From Actinomycetota bacterium (GTDB lineage Bacteria; Actinomycetota; Thermoleophilia; Gaiellales; Gaiellaceae), in NCBI GenBank assembly GCA_013816275.1, contig JACDER010000137.1:1-5105 (forward strand): a stretch of 5,105 bases of DNA. The letters are read 5' to 3'. The position numbers were made by a program, and so were the translations under genes. Below the pieces are notes generated by a model. That model was not told the DNA's origin and did not search any database. It was given only the letters and a program-made list of their open reading frames with translations. Each line of letters opens with the position of its first letter. Within the stretch, counting starts at the first letter, position 1. Below are positions 1-5,105 of the stretch, in pieces.

Positions 1-945
1 GTCCTCGATGATCCCGTCGAGGACGATCGTCGGCTCCCATCCCGTCGCAGCTCTGATCTTCTCGGTCGAGGGCGCGCGGTGGAACATCTCCTCCTCGATC
101 CCGCGCGGATAGACGTCCTCGTACGGAACAAAGACCATCTCCGACTCGCTCTCGGTCAGCTCCTTCACGCGCTGCGCGAGCGCGGCGATCGAGATGCGGT
201 CCGTGCTCCCGACGTTGTAGATCTCGCCCACAGTCGACGGCTCGTCCACGAGCCCCTTGAGCCCGCGAACGACGTCCGAGACGTGGCAGAAGCACCGCGT
301 CTGGGAACCGTCCCCGTGCACTTCGAGCGGCTCTCCCGCGAGCGCCCAGTGGACGAAGCGCGGGATGACGTTCCCGTACTGGCCGCTCTGGCGCGGGCCG
401 ACCGTGTTGAAGAGGCGCGCGATCACGCAATCGAGCCCGCGCTCCTGGTGCAGCGCGAGCGCGAGGAACTCGTCGATTGCCTTCGTGTCCGCGTAGGCCC
501 AGCGCCGGGCGGTCGTGGGACCGTAGATCCGCCGCGCGTCCTCGACGAGGAGGCTTTCCTCGGGGTGGTCGCCGTAGACCTCCGACGACGACGCGACCAA
601 CACTCGCTTTCCGAAGCGACTGCAGTACTCGAGCACGTTCTCGGTGCCCTGGATGTTCGTGAGCAGCGTGTGGCCCGGCTGCTCGACGATCAGCTGAACG
701 CCGACCACGGCCGCCAGGTGGTAGACGACGTCGCACTTGTGGACGAGCTCGCTGACCGCGCTCGGCGAGAGGACGGACTCGACCACGAGATGGAACTCGG
801 GCCGTCCTTCCAGCTGTCTGACGTTCTCGGTCGAACCGGTCGACAGGTCGTCGAGCGCGAACACCTCCCACCCGTCGGCGAGGAGGAGCTCCGCGAGGTG
901 CGACCCGATGAAGCCCGCCCCGCCTGTGACCAACGCTTTCGGCAC
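1..945 (-). CDS. NAD-dependent nucleotide-sugar epimerase/dehydratase (extended SDR), C-terminus cut by window edge
   Basis: The minus-strand frame is open from a GTG at 945-943 to the window edge, giving 315 residues without a stop. Extended SDR proteins of this type usually have about 310-340 residues, so only a short tail is missing. An in-frame stop (970-972) precedes the GTG and no other start lies between. Visible motifs are the NAD-binding GGAGFIG at residues 8-14, the acidic end of strand 2 (LDD, 31-33), HLAA (76-79), SSSEVYG (119-125), the catalytic YADTK (Y151, K155), RLFNTVGPRQ (177-186) and GDGSQTR (211-217). The SSEVYG form resembles UDP-glucuronate decarboxylases more than dTDP-glucose dehydratases, which typically have TDEVYG. 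However, the C-terminal part (around YEDVYPRGIEEEMFHR) looks like a broader UDP-sugar epimerase group, so the exact substrate is open. The family converts nucleotide-activated sugars in the cytoplasm for polysaccharide or glycoconjugate synthesis. The gene is divergent from clpC. No clear Shine-Dalgarno precedes the GTG. Confidence 0.93.
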   Translation of the reverse strand, partial: MPKALVTGGAGFIGSHLAELLLADGWEVFALDDLSTGSTENVRQLEGRPEFHLVVESVLSPSAVSELVHKCDVVYHLAAVVGVQLIVEQPGHTLLTNIQGTENVLEYCSRFGKRVLVASSSEVYGDHPEESLLVEDARRIYGPTTARRWAYADTKAIDEFLALALHQERGLDCVIARLFNTVGPRQSGQYGNVIPRFVHWALAGEPLEVHGDGSQTRCFCHVSDVVRGLKGLVDEPSTVGEIYNVGSTDRISIAALAQRVKELTESESEMVFVPYEDVYPRGIEEEMFHRAPSTEKIRAATGWEPTIVLDGIIED

Positions 946-1063
946 GGGCCCAACCGTACCGCCGTGAAACTACGTCTGCGCCGGATCGAAGCGCTCCGCC
1001 GGGGCCGCAACCAGGCGTCGGCCTCACCCGACCCGTCCGCTACGATTGCCCAACCTCGACCTG

Positions 1064-1081
1064 CGGACGGGCGGCCGTCCG
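1064..1081 (+). promoter_or_regulatory. GC-rich hairpin in the clpC leader
   Basis: CGGACGG (1064-1070) and CCGTCCG (1075-1081) are perfect inverted repeats around a GCGG loop, giving a 7-bp stem made almost wholly of G-C pairs. It ends 17 nt before the AAAGGAG ribosome-binding site. In RNA it would be a stable 5' leader stem; in DNA it could equally be a dyad operator. No run of T follows, so it does not look like a terminator. Its function is inference only. Confidence 0.45.
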
Positions 1082-1098
1082 TCCTCCAGGCCGATAGG

Positions 1099-1105
1099 AA
1101 AGGAG
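1099..1105 (+). promoter_or_regulatory. Strong Shine-Dalgarno site deciding the TTG start of clpC
   Basis: AAAGGAG lies 7 nt before the TTG at 1113 and is a near-perfect match to the anti-Shine-Dalgarno sequence. It settles the unusual start codon. The protein then begins [11 protein letters not shown], exactly where ClpC proteins normally begin. Confidence 0.85.
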
Positions 1106-1112
1106 CTCGGGG

Positions 1113-3638
1113 TTGTTCGAACGGTTTACAGAACGGGCTCGACAGGTTGTCGTCCTGGCCCAGGACGAAGCGCGCGCCCTAAAGCACAACTACATCGGCA
1201 CGGAGCACATCCTCCTCGGCCTCCTGCGTGAGGAGGAAGGCCTGGCCGCGCGCGTTCTCGAGTCGCTCGACATCACCGTCGAGGAGGTGCGCGCGCAGGT
1301 CGCCCGCATCGTCGGCCAGGGCGACGAGGTGACCACGGGCCAGATTCCGTTCACTCCCCGCGCCAAGAAGGTGCTCGAGCTGGCGCTCCGCGAAGCGCTG
1401 TCGCTCGGCCACAACTACATCGGCACCGAGCACATCCTGCTCGGCCTCGTGCGCGAGAACGAGGGCGTTGCCGCCCGGATCCTGCTCGACTTCGACGCAG
1501 ATGCGGAAAAGATTCGTAACGAAATCATCCGGATGCTGTCCGGCCCGGGCCGGCGCCAGCAGCAGGGCGGGCCGCCCGGCGAGAAGTCGAAGAGCTCGAA
1601 GCTGCTCGACCAGTTCGGCCGCAACCTGACCAAGCAGGCTTCCGAGGGCAAGCTCGACCCGGTGGTCGGCCGCCAGACCGAGATCGAGCGCGTGATGCAG
1701 ATCCTGTCGCGCCGCACGAAGAACAACCCCGTTCTGATCGGCGAGCCGGGCGTGGGGAAGACCGCGGTCGTCGAGGGGCTCGCCGCGCGCATCTCGGCCG
1801 GGAACGTGCCGGAGCTCTTGAAGGGCAAGCAGATCTACACGCTCGACCTGGCCGCTCTGGTCGCCGGCTCGAAGTACCGCGGCGAGTTCGAGGAGCGCCT
1901 GAAGAAGGTGATGAAGGAGATCACCCAGCGCGGAGACATCATCCTGTTCATCGACGAGCTCCACAACCTCGTCGGCGCGGGCGCGGCCGAGGGCGCGATC
2001 GACGCGGCCTCGATTCTGAAGCCGGCGCTGGCACGCGGCGAGCTGCAGACGATCGGCGCGACGACGCTCGACGAGTACCGCAAGTACCTGGAGCGCGACG
2101 CTGCGCTCGAGCGCCGCTTCCAGCAGATCCGCGTCGAGGAGCCGAGCGTCGACGAGACCGTCCAGATCCTGCGCGGGCTGCGCGACCGCTACGAGGCGCA
2201 CCACCGCTGCAAGATCTCGGACGACGCGCTCGAGGCGGCCGCCGTATTGTCGTCTCGCTACATCCAGGACCGCCACCTGCCCGACAAGGCGATCGACCTG
2301 GTCGACGAGGCCGCCTCGCGCATGCGGATCAAGACGATGAGCGCGCCGCCGCGCTACCGCGAGCTCGAGGAGGAGATCGAGAAGGTCCGCAAGGACAAGG
2401 AAGACGCGATCGAGCAGCAGGAGTTCGAGAAGGCCGCGAGCCTCCGCGACAAGGAGCGCAAGCTGACGCAGAAGAAGCGGGAGCTCGAGGAGAGCTGGCG
2501 CGAGAGCGAGGGCGCCGAGCAGCCCGAGATCGGCGAGGACGAGATCGCCGACATCGTCTCCATGTGGACGGGCATCCCGGTGTTCAAGCTGACCGAGGCC
2601 GAGTCGGAGCGGCTCGTGAAGATGGAGGACGAGCTGCACAAGCGCGTCATCGGCCAGCACGACGCGATCGTCGCCGTGTCGCGGTCGATCCGCCGCGCCC
2701 GTGCCGGCATCAAGGATCCGAAGCGGCCGACCGGCTCCTTCATCTTCCTCGGCCCGTCTGGTGTTGGAAAGACGGAACTGGCGCGCACTTTGGCCGAATT
2801 CATGTTCGGCGACGAGGAAGCGATGATCCAGATCGACATGTCGGAGTACATGGAGAAGCACTCCGTGTCCCGGCTTGTGGGCTCGCCCCCGGGCTACATC
2901 GGCTACGACGAGGGCGGCCAGCTGACCGAATCCGTCCGCCGCAAGCCCTATTCGGTCGTCCTCTTCGACGAGATCGAGAAGGCGCATCCAGACGTGTTCA
3001 ACATCCTGCTCCAGATCCTGGAGGACGGGAAGCTGACGGACGCGCAGGGGCGCAAGGTCGACTTCCGCAACGTCGTGGTGATCATGACCTCGAACATCGG
3101 CTCGGCCTCGATCTCGAAGAACCAGTCGCTCGGCTTCTCGATCGGCGATGAGGAGGGGCTCTCGTACGACGACATGAAGAGCCGCGTGATGTCCGACCTG
3201 AAGCGCGTCTTCCGGCCGGAGCTGCTGAACCGGATCGACGAGATCATCGTCTTCCCGAAGCTGACGAAGGACGAGATCATCCAGATCGTCGACCTGCTAC
3301 TCCAGCGCGTGCGCGAGCAGATGACCCAGCACGAGGTGACGATCGAGCTGACCGAGGAGGCGAAGGAGCTACTGGTCGACCGGGGCTACGACCCCGCGAT
3401 GGGCGCGCGGCCGCTACGGCGGGCGATCCAGCGCTACATCGAGGATCCGCTCGCCGACTTCGTGCTCGGCCGTGAGCTGCTTCCCGGCTCGACGATCGTC
3501 GTCGCGCGGAAGAACGACGAGGAGGTCGACATCGACGTGATTCCGCCGACCATCCCGGAGGACGTCGCGAACGTCACCGTCCCGCCCGAGGAGCCGCGCT
3601 CCGAGGACGAGGAGCGGGAAGAGCACGAGGCCGAGTAG
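1113..3638 (+). CDS. clpC: ClpC, AAA+ unfoldase of the ClpCP protease
   Basis: 841 aa, the usual ClpC length (mycobacterial ClpC1 is about 848). ClpC is a hexameric ATPase that unfolds proteins and feeds them into ClpP in the cytoplasm. Domains in order: two Clp N-repeats (about 1-75 and 76-150) with matching [13 protein letters not shown] motifs; D1 with Walker A GEPGVGKT (210-217), pore loop KYRG (Y255) and Walker B D281-E282; a short UVR-containing coiled-coil middle domain (about 412-465), which separates it from the long-M-domain ClpB; D2 with Walker A GPSGVGKT (547-554), pore loop GYIG (594-597) and Walker B D619-E620; the ClpP-docking tripeptide LGF (673-675); the Clp C-terminal D2-small domain; and a strongly acidic tail. 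All ATPase and docking elements appear intact. The start is TTG with an excellent ribosome-binding site. The gene stands alone here, without ctsR, mcsAB or lsr2. A near-full-length antisense open frame across it is a by-product of codon bias. Confidence 0.98.
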   Translation: MFERFTERARQVVVLAQDEARALKHNYIGTEHILLGLLREEEGLAARVLESLDITVEEVRAQVARIVGQGDEVTTGQIPFTPRAKKVLELALREALSLGHNYIGTEHILLGLVRENEGVAARILLDFDADAEKIRNEIIRMLSGPGRRQQQGGPPGEKSKSSKLLDQFGRNLTKQASEGKLDPVVGRQTEIERVMQILSRRTKNNPVLIGEPGVGKTAVVEGLAARISAGNVPELLKGKQIYTLDLAALVAGSKYRGEFEERLKKVMKEITQRGDIILFIDELHNLVGAGAAEGAIDAASILKPALARGELQTIGATTLDEYRKYLERDAALERRFQQIRVEEPSVDETVQILRGLRDRYEAHHRCKISDDALEAAAVLSSRYIQDRHLPDKAIDLVDEAASRMRIKTMSAPPRYRELEEEIEKVRKDKEDAIEQQEFEKAASLRDKERKLTQKKRELEESWRESEGAEQPEIGEDEIADIVSMWTGIPVFKLTEAESERLVKMEDELHKRVIGQHDAIVAVSRSIRRARAGIKDPKRPTGSFIFLGPSGVGKTELARTLAEFMFGDEEAMIQIDMSEYMEKHSVSRLVGSPPGYIGYDEGGQLTESVRRKPYSVVLFDEIEKAHPDVFNILLQILEDGKLTDAQGRKVDFRNVVVIMTSNIGSASISKNQSLGFSIGDEEGLSYDDMKSRVMSDLKRVFRPELLNRIDEIIVFPKLTKDEIIQIVDLLLQRVREQMTQHEVTIELTEEAKELLVDRGYDPAMGARPLRRAIQRYIEDPLADFVLGRELLPGSTIVVARKNDEEVDIDVIPPTIPEDVANVTVPPEEPRSEDEEREEHEAE
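1185..1228 (+). repeat. First copy of the intragenic ClpN direct repeat
   Basis: This 44-bp stretch inside clpC matches 1410-1453 with only three mismatches. The spacing is exactly 225 bp (75 codons), so both copies are in frame and encode [13 protein letters not shown] followed by a variable residue and R. It reflects the tandem ClpN repeat of the family rather than a mobile or recombination element. Confidence 0.85.
1410..1453 (+). repeat. Second copy of the intragenic ClpN direct repeat
   Basis: Partner of 1185-1228, lying in the second Clp N-repeat. The mismatches are at third or first codon positions and leave the conserved motif unchanged apart from the residue after GL (L in copy one, V here). 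The DNA identity is higher than needed to conserve the protein, which could reflect codon preference or gene conversion. Confidence 0.85.
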
Positions 3639-3639
3639 C

Positions 3640-3653
3640 GCCGTCACGACGGC
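3640..3653 (+). terminator. Possible weak terminator hairpin after clpC
   Basis: GCCGT (3640-3644) and ACGGC (3649-3653) can pair around CACG, starting two bases after the clpC stop codon. The stem is only five pairs, and the only T-run downstream is ACTTTCG at 3660-3666. The position is right for a terminator, but the structure is small, and such short inverted repeats are common by chance in GC-rich DNA. Confidence 0.3.
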
Positions 3654-3942
3654 AGACGGACTTTCGTCGCGGGCTTGGCGGGTGACAGCACGCGGGTCGC
3701 GGTGGTCCGCGTCGGCGGCTGGCTGGGCGGGGTGGCGTTACAAGACATTGGAAATCTGAAGCCGACCGGGGAGCTTCCGCTCTGGACGCGCAACTGCGGC
3801 CCGCCACTGGTTCGTACGCGGCTTCTTCGACGGGTTTCTACCGACCGATGCCGGCGTACGGGATGGCGGCCGTCAGAATCAGCCAGCACCGCTCGCGAAG
3901 TTCATGATGAGGTAGGCACACGCCCGCACGCAGAGCACGCAT

Positions 3943-3959
3943 CCGAGTAGACAACTCGG
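3943..3959 (+). promoter_or_regulatory. Dyad/hairpin immediately before the hydrolase start codon
   Basis: CCGAGT (3943-3948) and ACTCGG (3954-3959) are a perfect inverted repeat around AGACA. The dyad ends five bases before the GTG at 3965 and so occupies the place where a Shine-Dalgarno site would lie; none is visible there. It could be an operator or an mRNA hairpin limiting initiation at 3965. It may also hint that translation really starts at the second GTG (3983). Confidence 0.4.
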
Positions 3960-3964
3960 TTGCC

Positions 3965-5032
3965 GTGCGCGATCATCGCTCCGTGCGCGTTGTGGTTCTT
4001 GCCGGGTGCTCTGCCCTTTTGCTCTTCGCCGCGTCCGCCGCGGCCGAGAAGGCGCATTTCGGGTACCCCAACTCGATCATCCTCATCGGCCACTCCGGAG
4101 GGACGGGCTACGGCTCGGACCCGAACCGGCCGGGGGCGGACGCGATCGAGAACTCCTGGGCGACGGGGACGAATCCGGTCGTCGACAGCGTGTATCTCCG
4201 CATCCTCGCCCAGAACGCGGGCATCCGGAACCACGCGGTCAATTCCGCACGCGACGGAGCGAAGATCCGCGACATCCTGGGTCAGGCCGCTGGCGCCACC
4301 AGACTGAAGACAAAACCCGAGCTCGTGCTGATCCAGGGAATGGACAACGACATCACGTGCTCGGGCGACCAGGCGGCTCACCTCGCCGACTTCAAGACGA
4401 CGTTTACGAAGGTCCTGCGGACCCTGTCCCGGGGGCTACCGAACGCTCGCATCTTCGTTACGAGCCAGCTTGGAAGGCCCCTTACCTATGCCCGCGCCAT
4501 CCAGAGCGTTCCGGATGCGCGTCAGACCCAGACGGGGACCGGTCCATGCGATCTCTTCGACCAGGCGGGGAACATCGCTCTCGAGCACGTCTCGTTCCTG
4601 ACCCAGATCATCGAGAGCTACGAGCATGCCGAGGCCGACGTCTGCGCCGGCTACGTCCATTGCCGGTACGACGGCGGCGCGATGGCGAGCGGAGTGGACC
4701 AGCTCGAGTACCTAGGCCCGGACTTCAGCCATCTCAGCATCTCCGGCCATGGCTGGGCAGCGGCGCTCGCGTGGTCGGCGATATTCGACTTCGCCGATGC
4801 GTCTGCACCCGTCTCCCAGGCCGCGCGCGCGGGCCGGACGGTCACTCTTTCGGCGAGCGCCGACGTGGGAGTGTCGGGCATCGAGTACAAGCTCACGGCG
4901 CCGAAGAAGAAGCCCGCCAAGTGGTTCACGCGCTACACGAAGCCTCTAACGCTGAAGCACGGGTGGACTCTCACCTGGCGGGCCGTCGACGTCAACGGCA
5001 ACAGCGAGGCGACGCACTCCTTGCGCGGCTGA
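3965..5032 (+). CDS. Secreted SGNH/GDSL-type hydrolase with C-terminal beta-sandwich-like domain
   Basis: 355 aa from GTG. Residues 1-27 form an export signal: basic n-region (R2, R5, R8), hydrophobic core and an A-S-A-A-A end suited to signal peptidase I. LAGC (12-15) mimics a lipobox, but most of the hydrophobic core follows it, so lipidation is less likely. SGNH blocks are recognisable: I, IGHSGGTGYG (41-50) with nucleophile S44; II, around N89-G98; III, QGMDND (124-129) with N128; V, DFSH (253-256) giving the catalytic D253 and H256. The usual GDS is GHS here. Four cysteines (132, 195, 227, 233) fit disulfides outside the cell. Residues about 280-355 resemble an Ig-like/OmpL47-type module (WRAVDVNGN near 338-346), perhaps for surface or substrate binding. 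The substrate is unknown; esterase, lipase or deacetylase are all possible. The direct repeat CCGTGCGCG (3963-3971, 3981-3989) places a second in-frame GTG at 3983, which would also keep the signal. Its stop abuts that of the convergent gene. Confidence 0.85.
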   Translation: MRDHRSVRVVVLAGCSALLLFAASAAAEKAHFGYPNSIILIGHSGGTGYGSDPNRPGADAIENSWATGTNPVVDSVYLRILAQNAGIRNHAVNSARDGAKIRDILGQAAGATRLKTKPELVLIQGMDNDITCSGDQAAHLADFKTTFTKVLRTLSRGLPNARIFVTSQLGRPLTYARAIQSVPDARQTQTGTGPCDLFDQAGNIALEHVSFLTQIIESYEHAEADVCAGYVHCRYDGGAMASGVDQLEYLGPDFSHLSISGHGWAAALAWSAIFDFADASAPVSQAARAGRTVTLSASADVGVSGIEYKLTAPKKKPAKWFTRYTKPLTLKHGWTLTWRAVDVNGNSEATHSLRG

Positions 5033-5105
5033 TCATCCCAGCTTCTTGACCAGGTAGGTGCACGTCTCGTGCGCCTGCCGCTCGACTCCCTGCTCGTCGA
5101 GGTAC
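5033..5105 (-). CDS. C-terminal end of an unidentified gene, cut by the right edge
   Basis: Reading the minus strand from the window edge gives 23 codons ending in TGA (complement of 5035-5033). The visible C-terminus begins YLDEQGVERQ and ends TYLVKKLG. It is amphipathic and charged, has one cysteine and is GC-rich at third positions, as expected for a coding end here. It is too short to assign to a family. Support comes from the exact abutment with the stop of the hydrolase gene and from the absence of any alternative feature. It is convergent with the hydrolase gene, with no room for a separate terminator between the stops. Confidence 0.6.
   Translation of the reverse strand, partial: YLDEQGVERQAHETCTYLVKKLG

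Larger units (their letters stand above)
946..1112. promoter_or_regulatory. Divergent intergenic region between the epimerase gene and clpC
   Basis: This 167-bp spacer must hold the promoters of two divergent genes. The best clpC-ward -10 candidate is TACGAT at 1041-1046, which fits the actinobacterial TAnnnT pattern, but no good -35 lies 16-18 bp upstream. It would give a leader of about 60 nt containing the hairpin at 1064-1081. On the minus strand TAGTTT (972-967) could be a -10 for the epimerase, with a very short leader, and is equally weak. I see no CtsR-type heptamer repeats, no CIRCE element and no clear ClgR palindrome, so the usual heat-shock control of clpC is not evident. Confidence 0.35.
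3639..3964. other. Spacer between clpC and the hydrolase gene, no supported gene
   Basis: 326 bp without a gene I can defend. A plus-strand frame (TTG 3675 to stop 3950, 91 codons) has GC-ending codons in its first third, and a minus-strand frame (3889-3644, 81 codons) ends in a Pro/Thr/Ala-rich stretch. They overlap each other, lack a convincing ribosome-binding site and resemble no family I know, so I annotate neither. The stretch around 3735-3760 is locally less GC-rich than its surroundings. A small hairpin follows the clpC stop (3640-3653) and a dyad precedes the hydrolase start (3943-3959). No clear promoter hexamers were found for the hydrolase gene; CATGAT at 3904-3909 is the nearest -10-like string and has no matching -35. 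Confidence 0.5.

Noticed and set aside
79..1182. 367-codon plus-strand open frame over the epimerase and into clpC
   Set aside because: It is the reverse complement of the genuine epimerase frame, runs through the divergent spacer and the clpC start, and has an Arg/Asp/Val-rich composition with no recognisable motif.
1185..1453. Direct repeats as a possible mobile or recombination element
   Set aside because: The spacing of exactly 75 codons and the encoded [13 protein letters not shown] motif are the normal ClpN tandem repeat.
1179..2987. 602-codon minus-strand open frame antisense to clpC
   Set aside because: It lies wholly opposite an intact, highly conserved clpC, and its Leu/Arg/Asp/Ala-rich low-complexity protein is what GC-ending codons yield in the reverse frame.
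2564..3151. 195-codon plus-strand frame inside clpC
   Set aside because: Shifted-frame shadow of the D2 ATPase domain.
3998..4009. LAGC as a lipoprotein signal in the hydrolase
   Set aside because: Only a few hydrophobic residues precede the cysteine and the main hydrophobic core follows it, which fits a signal peptidase I substrate better; not fully excluded.
3902..4381. 159-codon minus-strand frame across the hydrolase start
   Set aside because: Antisense to the signal peptide and block I of the hydrolase; no motif or ribosome-binding site supports it.
4006..5049. 347-codon plus-strand frame overlapping the hydrolase gene
   Set aside because: Arg/Gly/Pro-rich shadow in another frame; the 3965-5032 frame has a signal peptide and all SGNH blocks.

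Overview
The window is GC-rich and carries a standard-looking bacterial chromosomal segment with four protein-coding genes, two of them cut by the window edges. The strongest taxonomic cue is the ClpC protein. It has the actinobacterial type of N-terminus (starting [11 protein letters not shown]) and an acidic C-terminal tail, and GC-ending codons and GTG/TTG starts are used throughout. I infer a high-GC actinobacterium, possibly one of the deep lineages such as Thermoleophilia. This is an impression from protein character, not a database result.

Layout, left to right. Positions 945 to 1 (minus strand) hold a nearly complete extended-SDR nucleotide-sugar epimerase/dehydratase/decarboxylase whose last residues lie outside the window. 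A 167-bp divergent spacer (946-1112) follows, holding a GC-rich hairpin and a strong Shine-Dalgarno site. clpC runs from 1113 to 3638 (841 aa) and starts with TTG. A 326-bp spacer (3639-3964) has no gene I can support, but has small inverted repeats at each end. Positions 3965-5032 encode a secreted SGNH/GDSL-type hydrolase with a C-terminal beta-sandwich-like extension. From 5033 to the right edge, on the minus strand, is the C-terminal end of an unidentified gene. Its stop codon abuts the stop of the hydrolase gene, so the two converge.

The genes do not form an obvious common pathway. The epimerase (cell-surface or extracellular sugar precursors) is divergent from clpC (cytoplasmic unfoldase for ClpP proteolysis). 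The hydrolase is exported and probably acts on an ester or acyl substrate outside the membrane. No CtsR, mcsA, mcsB or lsr2 gene, the usual clpC neighbours in other lineages, is visible. I found no mobile element, CRISPR array, tRNA, rRNA or credible new multi-gene system. The points most worth a second look are the GHS variant of the hydrolase's nucleophile motif, the hairpin directly in front of its start codon, the hairpin in the clpC leader, and the abutting convergent stops.
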